The position numbers were made by a program, and so were the translations under genes. A stretch of DNA of 64,000 nt from Serilophus lunatus. Taxonomy: Eukaryota > Chordata > Aves > Passeriformes > Eurylaimidae. Positions 1-11,485 of the stretch are shown piece after piece. The notes below the pieces were generated by a model. The model worked only from the letters and a program-made list of their open reading frames with translations, was not told the DNA's origin and made no database searches. The DNA lies in assembly GCA_013399895.1 (NCBI GenBank), contig VXBA01002668.1, forward strand, positions 2,417,580 to 2,481,579, given 5' to 3'. Each line of letters opens with the position of its first letter. Position 1 is the stretch's first letter.

Positions 1-1364
1 TTTGGTTTTTTTTGAAAAAAACACAAATGCATATACACATGGGTGCACACACACGGACTTGAAAACTTTGATTAGTCTTTTACTGACAAATGTCATGTGA
101 GTTAATGATTGAATGGAAGACCATGCTTGCCATCAAGTATCTATTGAACTTTTGAGAGGGATTATTTGTTGAGTATTCATTTAACGGAGCAACTGCAACA
201 CAAAGCACTCTTGGTACAAAGACATCTCATAGTATCTTAGGAGATGGTGGGTGCAAGGGGTTTCTGCTTCAAGCTAATTACTCTTAGCAAAGAAATCTTC
301 AAATGGTTCGAAAGCTATGGCAATAATTAATTTTAATAGACTTTGATTTGGCTTAAGTCTTTTTTTGTTGATAATATTTAGATCTGAAATCTGACAATTT
401 AAGACATCAAGCAATAAACAAAGACTGAATAAATCTATAATGTGGGGATTATTCTTACTGTTTCCTCTAGATTTGGTGGTTTAAAAGAATGTCCAAAATT
501 CACTTCTTCGGAAACTCTTGGAAGCCTGAGAATTACGGTATTTGAAAATTTAATTCTTTATTTGAGCAATTTCCTGGGTTTTCTCCTGCTTTTGTAGTAT
601 CCATTTTTTCTTTTTCTGAAGGAGATGCAGTTTTTTTAAAAAAAAGAATGATAGCTTTTACCATCTCACTTTCTCTTCTGACCCCTCTGACCTCCACCCC
701 AAAAATCCCATCAGCAGCTATAGCAGATATTTTGCTTCCATATGAAACAGCCTTAGTTGTGTGACCTTGGAGTTGCCCATTCAGATCAAAATGCATCTGC
801 CTTAAGGAAGTTTCTATCTACACTAAAAGACAGCTTTACAGAAGAATCATGTTAGTTCCTAGCAGGAAGAATTCTGCATCACAAACAAAGTTGCAATTCC
901 TTTGCAATCTGTTTCCTGTGTTAGGCCAACAGTTGTCATGCTGTCATTTAATGCAAATATTTTTCCTGACCACTTTATAAAATCCCTACTACATGTTCAA
1001 CCAGAATTCCATTTACATGGTGGAATGATGTCATTAAAACTATTATTTTTATAACTGATTCATACCCTAGCTGATCCACCTGATGAATTTCTTAAAGGAA
1101 TTGTAGCTGTAATTTTCAGTTCTCCAAGTAGGTATTACTCAATAATAAGCTCCAGAGCTAGTGAGTTATCCATCGTTGAATGGATAATTCTATAGTTGGT
1201 CAAATTCACCACTGATAAACCCATAATAATACATATTTGAACTTCTCATGAATACTTCTTGACTGCTGTTTATTCATTAGTAGCTTAGGGGAGAAGACAT
1301 GGAGCTGATTTTGAAGAGTTCAAAGAAAATTTGGAAGATTTAGCTCTGTATTGACCTGAGAGTT

Positions 1365-1418
1365 GGACCACATTAACTCCAAAGATCCTTCTAGCCTATG
1401 CCATTTTATGATTCCAAA
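1365..1418 (+). repeat. CR1 3'-end fragment
   Basis: The text running from TTGGACCACA through CCTTCTAGCCTATGCCATTT to TATGATTCC is the typical 3' terminus of avian CR1 retroposons. It is degraded and truncated at its 5' side. Confidence 0.6.
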
Positions 1419-2656
1419 AATAAAACAGAAATTTAGTTCATCAAGTAATATTGTATAAGAAGATGAACTTCAGTGGAAGAATAAAAAGGAAATGCTTGTC
1501 TATGCAGTGTGTATATTATGTATGCTAAAATTATTTGTGACACTTGAGAGCAAATTGTAAGAGAGCGTTATGTAGTAAAAACTGCTACAAACATACATGT
1601 CACTCAGGAAAACTTGCTTTTGACTTATTTCTTGTAACTGGGTTATGACTTAGTCCAGAAATTTGAAGATGCCAAGAAAAGAGCAAGTTTTTATATATGA
1701 AAAACATTAACAAATTTATGCGCTTATACAATTCATGTCTTAACCTGCCATTTCTTTACTGAGGATTATTGGCAAAATTAAGGTATTTTAAGGTGAATTA
1801 TTCTTCTTGGCCATTTCTTTATTTGCTTCTTGAGGTTGCATGTGGCATGTTTTCTTTCAGGAAGAATGTACAGTCACCATTTTTAGGTATTCTACTATAC
1901 AGCCTCCAATTGTTTCACTAAGTTACAGTGCAATTCTTCACATAGGCCAATGCAAAATATTGTTCATTCAAATGTCTCGCAAATTCCAGCTAGGGATAGG
2001 ATTTTCATCTAACATGTCATGCTTTTTCCCATTTGTGAGGTGATTGAAGTTTCTAATTTCCACAAACCGCTTGCCTATACATGTGCTATATCCAAACAGG
2101 GTATACTCTGCATAAGTTTATCTACACTTGGGCTAAAAATGATTTATGTATCTGTTGTACTCATGGAAAGTAAGCCATGTAATTCTTTGTTAAATGAGAG
2201 GATTTAAATTTTTTTTAAAAAAATATTTGAAAGTGATTGAAGTAAGCTAGGTTTAATTACATGTTTGATTTTATTTAATAGCTGTATGGCAGACAAGAAA
2301 TGATCAAAGCTTCTCTAAGTAGTGCATAACATGAAGATACATGTGCATAAAAGCCATTGATAGTTTCTTCAGGACTGGCAGCTGGAAGGAAAAAAAAAAT
2401 TGCAAGTGAGCAGGCACCAGAGCTTCAAAATATCGATGAATCTTAGAAGTAAGTTATTATAGAAGAATTATAACAAGGATGTGATGCCCGCTTCACCTGT
2501 AGAATATTCTGTGACTGAGAGATGCATTTCTTCTAAAGGTTAGTGCCCAGTTTCCTACCTGGAAATTGTTAAGAGCATGATGAGAGACTGAATTCATTAG
2601 TAAGATTCAGTAGATGGAATGAGCTCTGTAGACTGATAGTCCTAAATGTTAGTGAT

Positions 2657-2795
2657 GGTCCTCAGTGGTAGCTCAGCTGGTTAGAGGATGGTACTAGTAA
2701 TGCTAAGGTCATGGATTTGATTTCTGTACAGGCCAGTCACTTTGGAATTGGACTCAATGATCCTTCCTTCCAACCTAGAATATTCTGTGACTCTG
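2657..2795 (+). repeat. tRNA-Ile-headed, CR1-tailed SINE (TguSINE1-like)
   Basis: Positions 2657-2735 resemble tRNA-Ile: the A-box region GTAGCTCAGCTGGTTAGAG, an anticodon-arm part CTAGTAATGCTAAGG and a decayed B box ATTTGATTTC. It is followed by GGACTCAATGATCC, TTCCAACCTAGAATATTCTG and TGACTCTG, a CR1-type 3' tail. A tRNA-Ile/CR1-X chimera of this kind was described in zebra finch as TguSINE1, which points to a passerine. It is a decayed insertion, not a functional tRNA. Confidence 0.72.
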
Positions 2796-4125
2796 GGACT
2801 GGTGAGTGCAGAACAGAATCCTTTCCTGTCTTTGCACTTCTGCTTTTTAACAAAGTTGAAGCTCATTAGTTCCATGGAATCAAACACTTTACATGGTTTT
2901 AACTGTAGTTACAGCTGGCATTTCACAATCTCCACTTTGCTTTCTGGGCTCAGCCTTTTTCTCTGTCTAAGTATGCACAGTATGGTCAAGAGTGAATAAA
3001 TTTATCTGTAGATTTTCCTCTCTATTCGATGATCCTGAACTGCACAGTTCAACCTTACATTTAAAATCAGCTTGACTTCCTCAGCTGAAAACTTGTTGGA
3101 ATCTATATGCTAAAGAACAGGATATACAATGTGATGTTCCATAGGGAGGGCTGTTATATACAGCAGTAGAATTAACCAAGATTAGTGATACAAAATACAA
3201 ATTCAGCACCAAAAAATTGACATTTTGCTGTCATCCATTTTAAGAGGAAGAATGAAATGCTGTATACATATTCATCTGTTTTCTTTGATTTTTCTGGAGA
3301 GTTTTACATCTAGCAAATTTTCAATAGCTCCATTCTTCCAACCATGGTACTTCCTGATCTGCTTTACCTAATTCTTCATTCAGTATTTGGTATTGTGCAC
3401 CCCTGCCCTATGCAAGCTCTTCCAGCTGCCTCATGTCAGGCCTTTTAAAGAAAGATTCACTGTGTAAGGAAGTCTGGGAATTAGTATAAAGGGAAGGCAA
3501 ACTTGTATTTGAACAAAAACGAACCATGCAGGCACTTCTTGGCAACAAGTGCCTAGATTTTAGTTACCTTAGCTGCTGATAATGCTGTGTACCCCATCAG
3601 CCTGTAGAAAGCTCTTATTTTTTATTTGAGTTGTGTGCATAAATAATCCAGAAACACAAGAATTCTTGTAATGTTAAAGGACTGACGATATATGGATGTT
3701 CTTCTGTATCTAGGCTGTCAGCTGACTGTATTCAGTCTGTGGGAAGTTGCCTCCTATACTTCAGTTCATTTCTTGCCCCTTTCCCTTCCAGTCACTTATT
3801 TACCTATCTCTTTTCCATCTTCTTCTATCAATTTTCTAAAGAATAAACGTAATGGCAGAGCATCAAATATTTGTGACCTCTGGTCCTGCATTCATGAATG
3901 TTCTGTGGTCTCTGACTCGTAATTCAGCTTCTTTCTGTTGGTAAAGAGAGAGGAGGGAAGGAGAGTTGCACATATTTCTCATATAGAAGTTTTTGTGGCC
4001 AGCAATGTTCAGTGGTGATGATTGGTGCAGCTGCTGGTAGTGAATAATACATCTTCAGTCTAGGCATCACAGTTAACCTGACCTCCTTTCACTTTTCATG
4101 GGTTCTAGAATATGTCTTTAAATGA

Positions 4126-5027
4126 GAAATGATGAGGGAATCAAGTTTACTCAGTCAGTTTGCAGACAACACCAAGTCAAAAGGGAGTGTTGATCTGCTA
4201 GAGGGTAGGAAGGCTCTGCAGAGGGATCTGAGCAGTCTGGATCAATGGGCTGTGGCCTAAATGACATTCAAAAAAGCCACTTGCTGGGTCCTGCACTTGG
4301 GACCCATTGAGTCACAACAAACACATGTAAGGATATAGGCTTAGGGAAGAGTGACTGGAAATCTCTCTGGTGGAAAAGGATCAGCTGGCTGAACATGAGC
4401 CAAGAGTGTGCCCAGGTGGCCAAGGAGGCCAATGGCATCCTGACCTGTATCAGAAATAGTGTGGCCAGCAGGACTAGGGAAATGGTTGTCCCCCTGTACT
4501 CAGCACTGGTGAGGCTGCACCTCGAATCCTGCCAGTTTTGGACCTCTCTCTATAAGAAAGGTATTGAGGTGCTGGAACATGTCAAGAGAAGGGCAACAAA
4601 GCTGGTGAAGGGTTTGGAACACAAGCCATATGAGGAGTGGCTGAGGGAGATGGGGATGTTTAACCTGGAGAAAAGGAGGCTCACGAGATACCTTGCTCTC
4701 TGTCTGAAAGGAGGTTGCAGCGTGGTGGGAGTCAGTCACTTCTCCCAAGTAAGTGATAGGGCAGGAGCAAATGACCTCAGAAATTATTAGATTGTATATA
4801 AGAAAACTTTCTTCACAAATACGATTCTCAAATACTAGAACAGGTTGCCCCAGGATGAGGAACTATCCCTGAAGGCATTTAAAGGACATGTTGGTGTGGC
4901 ATCTGAGGACATGGCTTGGTGGTAGGCTCGGCAGTGCTGGATTAGCTGGGTTGGCAGTGCTGGGTTACTTGGACTCAATGATCTTAAAGGTCTTTTCTGA
5001 CCAATATTATTCTATGGTTCTATGGGC
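4126..5027 (+). mobile_element. CR1 LINE, 3' portion (ORF2 C-terminus and 3' UTR)
   Basis: A frame at 4395-4790 reads VASRTREMVVPLYSALVRLH, VKRRATKLVKGLEHKPYEEW, LREMGMFNLEKRRL, the standard C-terminal end of the CR1 reverse-transcriptase polyprotein. Upstream DNA (AGTGTTGATCTGCTAGAGGG, GCAGAGGGATCTGAGCAG) is also CR1 ORF2 but carries stops. The 3' UTR follows (CAGGTTGCCCCAGGATGAGG) and ends in the CR1 terminus ATTCTATGGTTCTATG. The element is truncated at its 5' side, as most CR1 copies are, and cannot move. Confidence 0.92.
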
Positions 5028-6599
5028 AACATTATAATAAATATTTTTACAGTAATTTTATTTAATGGCAATTATACAAGGGTTGGTACTAATACTAATA
5101 GAGTATGTAATTTTAAACATTTAAAATGTGTTAAAGATGTTTAAAAATACTCTATGGATGGTCATGCCTACTAATTTTTTTAAGTTTTAATATACCATCA
5201 AGTCCAACAATTGCTACATATTTACAATAAATTGAGTGAAAAGATGGTTAGGAAATAGGAAAAAAGATTGTTTCTTTGCAAGCAAAATTATTTTATAAGT
5301 ATTTGAGTGAAAATAAATCAGATTTCCAGCCTTCATTCTGCAAAAAATATTTGTGAGAGTTATGGTTTTACATTCACATATATATTACAGTATGTCTAGA
5401 CTATGCAAGAAAAGAAGTAAAGTTTAGTAGTATTAAGGCTAAAAAGTTGGCCCAACTTCATCCTTTACACAAATGTGGTATGATTTGTGTTATTTATCAT
5501 TACAGTCAATATTACTAATATATGAGAGAACTTAAAATACATTGTGCCTGAAAAGGATTATACAAGGGCACAGTCCAGCAGAGGTGCTATGGAGAGTAAT
5601 AGCTCTGTGCTGTGATTTGCAGAGCACAGTTCCCTGGCACTAACTTTCTCAATGACAAGCATTTTTAAAATATGTGATTTATTCCAGAGAATTTAGAGTG
5701 CTGGGGTATAACATGCAATATGTAATTCTGCTATTGCAAGACTTTATTTATGTTACATGCTATGAAAGAGTGACAAAAGAGAATGTAAATGTTTTGTAGT
5801 GACAACTTTCCTATACAAAAAAATCATAGGATAAGAAGTTCTCTGATAAAGGAGACTGTTATCTATCAAAAAAACAAACCCCCACAGAGATGGTGGGGCA
5901 TTCCTAACTGTTTGTCTCACTCTCTCATTTTTACTACCTGAGCCTTGATAGATGAGTGTACTTGAACTATAGTCAGATCTATGTTACCATGCAGGCAAAT
6001 TTGAGATGTCTAGAAATAAGTATCTCCTAAAAATGAGTAGAGAGCAGAGTGTTCATTCTTCTTACACCTTGAATGCTAGACTGATGGAATTTTACTTACA
6101 GCCCATCTCTGTGAGATCTGTGAGTCTAAGTCCTCATTAGTCTCTCAGTTTAAGATCCATCACTGTTAGAAAATGGATAGGCTGCCACATACCTAAAGAC
6201 TCAAGCTAACCTTCTTTATTAATCTATAAGGTGCATATTTTCTCCCTTGTCAACTAATTTCTTACTTTTTTATTTATAAATAATTTTTTAATTTCCTGGT
6301 TGCACATCACCAATTCAAGCACAAAACTTGGCAGAAAAGTTCTAAGTCTTTGATCCTGCAAAACCACACAGCTTTTGTGGAGGTATGCACTCCTTGCTCC
6401 TGAAACAGGAAAATTTTGTCCTAAAGAAGAACTCACTGTTGTTAGCTTGGTAGTTCTCTACATAAATGAAACAGTTTGAGGCAACTTGTGTTGAGGTACA
6501 TGCAGTGTGAAGCTCCTAAAAGCAAAGCTGCCTTCTTAACGAAGTGTATAGAAGTATTGTTAAAGATCTTTGGTGAATGTGCAGATCAGCATGCAGGAG

Positions 6600-6770
6600 A
6601 TCTGCCTGTTTCCTGGCACTAGCCATTGTCGGCCTTTGAACAAATCGCCGAATCTTCTTGCGTCACCAGGCTTATATGCAAAATGGAAATAATAATAATT
6701 CTGTTCTTGCATTGTTTTGACCCAAATTGGTGTTAGAGTACTTATATTTTGTCAGGAGCTGCAGAAAGAA
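6600..6770 (-). repeat. MIR-like ancient SINE relic
   Basis: Plus-strand text GCAAAATGGAAATAATAATA, preceded by ACAAATCGCCGAATCTTCTT, follows the reverse complement of the MIR core and tail (CTGTAAAATGGGGATAATAA and AAGTTACTTAACCTCTCTG). The similarity is spread over about 150 bases with many substitutions, as expected of an element older than birds. Confidence 0.45.
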
Positions 6771-6910
6771 CCCAGAACACAGTAAAACCTTTCATCTGAA
6801 GTTTGTATCATTCAGGCTTAAAGGTACCGTCTAGGACAATTGTCATTAAAATACATTATTTAAAATTAAAAAAAAATACTAAAACCCGAGCAAAACCCCA
6901 CAACAACAAG

Positions 6911-7062
6911 CCTTAAGCTGTACTATATACCCATCCCTTTTCAACGTGAGCTCACATCTTCATGCAAGAAAGCAGTTGAGGACAAAGTCCAACATCAAGA
7001 TGATAATAAACTGAACAAAAAATGTTACCAAGCTAGCCAACAAGTTGGTCAACTGACTTCAG
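6911..7062 (+). pseudogene. DNAH11: DNAH11 exon relic: stalk coiled coil
   Basis: Reading the 3' part gives KLANKLVN, a stop, then LQ just before a consensus GTAAG donor; human DNAH11 reads KLANRLVKELE at an exon end. Upstream, in another frame, LTSSCKKAVEDKVQHQ matches the stalk helix LTASFEKATAEKVRCQ. The two halves are joined by one extra A in the A-run near 7015 to 7020. The stop TGA is at 7054-7056. The 5' boundary is uncertain; a candidate acceptor AAG ends at 6910. The exon would form part of the antiparallel coiled coil leading to the microtubule-binding tip. Confidence 0.68.
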
Positions 7063-8544
7063 GTAAGAAGATTTTGCCTGAATGTTCATCCTAGTGTGAG
7101 TTTTTAAATAGTTGAAATACTTTATTGAGGTTGAACTTGAATTTTTGAAGACTGTGAGGGAAGAAAGGCTGGTGGTTGCAGAGGAGGAGGGGGGTGGTGC
7201 AGGTAACAAGATGATCCTTATTAGAAATCATTTAAATTTAAAAAAAAGACCTAACCAAACAACTCCAAATCACAAATAAACTTGCAATAATTCCTGAGAA
7301 GTAAAATGTGTAAATTGTGTACCATCATTTTATTTCCTAAAAATCAAGTATTACTGTGAAAATGATATCGGCACGGTTGCTAGAGAGAAAGCTTGATAAC
7401 TAAGTCACCACATTTATACACAACTGTGAACACATTGTGACAGCGTGGGCAGCCTCTGGTTAATGAGCAGAAAGACTGAATAATCCTCTAGGTCAGGATG
7501 GAATCACCCTGCATCTGCCCCTATTGCACTTTAGATTGCAAATAAGTGGAAGGCACCAGAAATTTGCTGATTGCTTTTGGATTTTTCCCTTTTACAGAAA
7601 CTATTAATTTTTAAATAAGAATGAAATGTATTTATGTTAAAATTATATATATTTCAGTGTAGTTATTAGCTTTATTTGCAGACAAATATCATTAAAGCTA
7701 GCACATGTCTATTTAGCAGCCAGTAACCATTCAAGTCAGCCACAGCATTGCTGAGCAGTCTGTCTTGGGTCGTTACAGAAATTGTGCTGTCTCAATTCAT
7801 CATCTAGAATTTTAATGATTCCTTTTTGACAAATAAGTGTATATGGCAGGAAAAAAAAAAGTACAAAGAATATTTACACTATTGTGTGAGTTCCCAAGGC
7901 AGTCTGAATAAATATTTTAAGTTGGATTTCTTGAAATCCGCATGACCTTGCTTTCTAAAATCAGTCTGTGAATACTTTTGTTTCTGCAAATCTCTCAGCA
8001 GTGGCTAGGAATCAAGATTAAATTAGTTTGGAAAAAACTACTTTAAGAGTGTAAAACTAATCAAAAAAACCCAGTGCAATTAAAACAGATAATTTTTTTT
8101 ACCTGATTTTGAAATTATGTTAGAAATGTAAAAGATGTAAATAACCTTTGGTAGAAAAACAGTGGAGGTGATGTACTATCTGCATATGGAAACATTAATT
8201 TGCCCCAGCACATCTGAGATGGTCCCTATTGTATTGACACTGCAGACCTTCAAAGCCTTTGCAAGCTCTGTGGAAGTCAGTGGCCTTCACCCATAGCTAG
8301 TCTCAAAGTCCTGAATTTGAAAATTTACACATAGTTAAAAGAAATTTCCCTACAAAATTTAAGGTTTTATTAGTGATTATATTGTGTAAGTTAAGGTGGA
8401 AAATATTTAAAAGGATTAATTGAGAATGTCAAGCCTTTTCCTCTGAGAGTAAATTCTTTTTGACTAGAACAGGAGACAGTTAACTTCTGAAAAGCATCAA
8501 GACTGATGATTTTGTCTATATAGCATTGACCTGGAAGCTCAGCC

Positions 8545-8910
8545 ATTCAGACTAATAAATCAGGCAATTTATATTTAATCATTAACTAACTCCCGAGCTG
8601 AACAGCTGTTCAAAATTAGAAATGGGTCACCCCGGCCAAGATGACATTACAGGCAATCTATAATGCATTAGAATAAAATTATAGTGATTTTTAACTGTCT
8701 GGAAATTTATTACACTGCATGTTCCAACTCTTAAACCCTTGTTAGCCAATGTCACTAGTGATTTATGGTGCTTGGCTGGTATGGTAAAATTACTGAAGAT
8801 TTAAATAGACAATCATTCTATGTTTAGTAAATCTTCAAATTTCAAAGCTATTTTGGAGAATGAGGTGGGTGCTCTTTATTGTTTATGACTTACCAGTTAG
8901 TGACAACAAG
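8545..8910. promoter_or_regulatory. candidate conserved non-coding element
   Basis: A block without repeats and with dense homeodomain-like cores (ATTA, TAAT) and mixed composition, for example TTAATCATTAACTAACTCCC and AGCTGAACAGCTGTT. The look is typical of vertebrate conserved elements, but conservation cannot be seen from one sequence. Confidence 0.28.
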
Positions 8911-10385
8911 AGGAGAGAATGGATAAATCAAAATGCCCTCTTGTAAATTAATGGATTTATTGTCTTGTTACCTTAAATCATTAAAGAAAAATCCAATGAC
9001 TTCTGTAGGCAAAAATGGATGTCTAAAACAGTTCAAAACAAAACTGCTACATTGTAAAGATTGTTGTTAGAGCCTGCAACAGGAATGGTCCTTTACATGA
9101 CATTTGTTGGACATCTCCTATAAAAGGAGCTAGGGTTTAGAAAGCCTTCACACACCAAGCTCCTGTGTTTACATGCTAGCTCTTTCAAGCACATACTTTG
9201 ATTAAATATACTTCTTTTTTTCTTAGTGGCTATTTTATATTCCTCTTTTATAACAAAAGTTTGAATCTTCTGTTACCATAGAATTCTGTGTCTTTTTTCG
9301 CAAGATAGGATGTTTAACCATTTCAGTAAGTATTTCTGATTTTTCTGAAAAAGATTAATGGAAAATACTTCATGAATAACAAATGTAACAATTATTTTGT
9401 TACCTTGTTTTGGTGCATTTTTTTAACTGAGCGTGAGTTGTTATTTAATAATTTGTACAGCTTTCAAGAACTAGCACATCTAAGTATTCTTTTGAGCTCT
9501 TAAACAGCTGACACCAGCAAAAAGCAAGCATTTAACATGAAATTATATGAAGTATGAAGGATACTTACTATTCAGAGATTTTGATTGATTTTTGATTGCA
9601 TCATGTAAAGGACTGGAAAAATATTGTAATTGTTATTGCTCTGAAAAACAAAAGTCCGTATGGACAGTAGGTAAAGAACAGTCCCTATAAGTAGTTCTGA
9701 GGTGCTTTCCTTCTTTCATCCTGGCCCTTTCTTTGCTTCAGTCTGTCTACTCACTGGAGAATGATTTCCTGAGGTTTCCCTGATACAAAAGTGAATAAAC
9801 TGGGAATCTATTTTATCTGGATTATTTCAAACAGGACAAACAGAGAAGAAATGTTACGGCAGTCTCTTACATCTAGACTTTCATCAGTTTGAAGATGACT
9901 CTAATGCATGATCAATTTTTACCTTCCTTTCCATGCTAAAGCTATTTGAGCATGCATTCATGCATATATTCATTCCTTTGCTGGGAATTGTATACACAGA
10001 ACAATCGAAGTATAATGTGCCAAATACTGCCAGTTTGGGTTTTATGCCATGTCACAAATCACGAATGAGAAAGAGCTTATTTGTATCTTAAACATTAACT
10101 TTCTTTAAAGAAGATACTTTAATTTTCTGAAATTATTTAGTCACCATTTCAACATTTTAAATAGATGGTGGACGGTCTTTACAACATAACTGGAATAAAA
10201 TAGCAACTTTCCATATAGCTACTTATAAGAAAACATCAATATCCATGACCATTGCTGACAATTTTTCCAAAATATCCTAGGGTAAATGTGGTTAAGATGA
10301 ACTCTGCAGAGTGTGCGAGGGAAATGGGGGGTCTCTGTAGGGAGAAAAAAATAATTAAGAAAGCATTTCCGAGATTTAAACTTTG

Positions 10386-10530
10386 ACTGAATCATTACAG
10401 CTAGAAGGAACCTTCTGAGATAATCCAATCTACCCCCACTGCCCAAACTAGATTTGTTAGGCCAGATTGTCAGTGACCATGGAAATTCTGCACCCTGTCT
10501 GGTTTGGCCACCCTCATCTTTCCTCCTGTC
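10386..10530 (-). repeat. CR1-type 3'-end relic
   Basis: GAATCATTACAGCTAGAAGG, AACCTTCTGAGATAATCCAA, TCTACCCCCACTGCCC has the layout of the reverse-complemented 3' end of a CR1 family. It is degraded, and the subfamily cannot be named by eye. Confidence 0.5.
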
Positions 10531-10635
10531 ATAATTCCAAATCATTGCAAACTTAACTGAATAAAATATCTGAGGCTAGTGGGTAAAAGAAGACAGAAAA
10601 ATAAGAGTAAAATCCTCTGCAAGTCTTCATAGTCA

Positions 10636-10705
10636 GAATGGTTCAAGTTTGATGGGACCTTAAAGGTCATCTAAGTTTCAGCTCTCCTGCCATGGTCAGG
10701 ACCAC
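10636..10705 (-). repeat. CR1 3'-end fragment, reverse orientation
   Basis: CAGAATGGTTCAAGTTTGAT, GGGACCTTAAAGGTCATCTA, CTCCTGCCATGGTCAGGACC is the reverse complement of the CR1 terminus, slightly diverged. Confidence 0.75.
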
Positions 10706-11149
10706 CAGCTCTACTGCCTTTCTCCTTCCCTTAGAGAAAAAAGAATATGAAACAAAAGTAGAAGTTACATCTTTATTGAGGTCAAACCAGCTTTTTTCTT
10801 TTTTTTTTTTTTATCCCCCTCCTTCTTCTTTTTCCTTACCTGCTGCCGATATTACAGTGTGTCCACAATCCTGTACCTGATTTAGACAAAAGCACTGATT
10901 GCTGAAAAAAAAAGTGGATAGAATGTTTGACAGAGTTCTGTCCTATTGTTTTCAGCATCAAAGGTTTCAAATCAGCAAGAGAAAGAATAGGTTGCTTCCA
11001 GCCTTTGCAGTCTTAGGAAGTGTATCTCTTGCTGCCAGAGTACTTCTCCTGCTGTACTTTTGTGTGCTTCTGCTTTTTAATGTGGAGATTGAACATTCTA
11101 TCACTTCCGTGTTGCTCAGGAGATAACATTATCTAATTTTGGTTTGCAG

Positions 11150-11262
11150 TCTGAAAGCATTCATTTGAGCCAGTCCATTGAAAACCTCAAAGCACAAAAG
11201 AAAACTTTATATGGTCATGTTGTGTATAACAGCAGTATTCATGTTTTACTTCGGACCCTTCA
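11150..11262 (+). pseudogene. DNAH11: DNAH11 exon relic: end of stalk, entry to AAA5
   Basis: After a good acceptor (TTTGCAG at 11143-11149) the frame reads SESIHLSQSIENLKAQKKTL, then YGHVVYNSSIHVLLRTLHKT. It aligns without gaps to the human stretch around [20 protein letters not shown]. There is no stop, but conserved residues are lost: the Trp after Arg is Leu and the CGD turn is YGH. No GT donor is visible where the exon should end. It sits between the LANRLV exon and the WNNEGLPSDRM exon, as expected. Confidence 0.62.
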
Positions 11263-11409
11263 CAAAACATTATCACCCAGGATTCCTTTTCTAAAGGCAC
11301 AAAAAAATAAAATATACTGTACAAAATGAGAGTTTCAAGAGTCTTGTTAAAGTTACTGTCTTTCTAAACTTTGAAGTATAGTTGTGGTATTTGTTTTCCA
11401 GTGTATGTG

Positions 11410-11485
11410 AACTAATATGCATGTATATATATATATGTGTGTATATATATATATGTGTGTGTGTGTTTATATATATATATATATG
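11410..11485. repeat. AT/GT microsatellite
   Basis: Alternating TATATA and TGTGTG runs. Tyr/Ile/Cys-rich frames through this stretch on both strands are artefacts of the repeat. Confidence 0.9.

Larger units (their letters stand above)
1..6910 (+). other. non-coding sequence, presumed DNAH11 intron(s)
   Basis: Apart from the CR1, SINE and MIR-like pieces listed separately, no gene was recognised. Exons for the AAA4 domain and for the LCSW...RFYEVYCDV segment should lie upstream of the stalk exon but could not be found; they may be beyond the left edge or too decayed. Short open frames here resemble nothing known. Confidence 0.6.

Noticed and set aside
1645..1700. LVQKFEDAKKRAS resembling the dynein SLKKFDKEHIPEA segment
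   Set aside because: Weak, short similarity with no splice sites in phase and no neighbouring exon text.
2657..2735. Functional tRNA-Ile gene
   Set aside because: The acceptor stem does not pair, the B box is decayed and a CR1 tail follows directly; it is a SINE head.
9541..9570. KLYEV resembling RFYEVYCDV
   Set aside because: Only a few residues match, and it is out of order relative to exons already placed.
10447..10490. LLGQIVSDH resembling LVGGLASEN of dyneins
   Set aside because: It lies inside a CR1-type 3'-end relic and would duplicate residues already present in the exon at 11150.
10886..11126. Frame with coiled-coil look (VDRMFDRVLSYCFQHQRF, KNRLLPAFA) first taken for the DNAH11 stalk exon
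   Set aside because: The true stalk exon was found at 6911-7062 with a much closer match and a GTAAG donor; this stretch lacks good splice sites and the similarity is of the kind any helical sequence can give.
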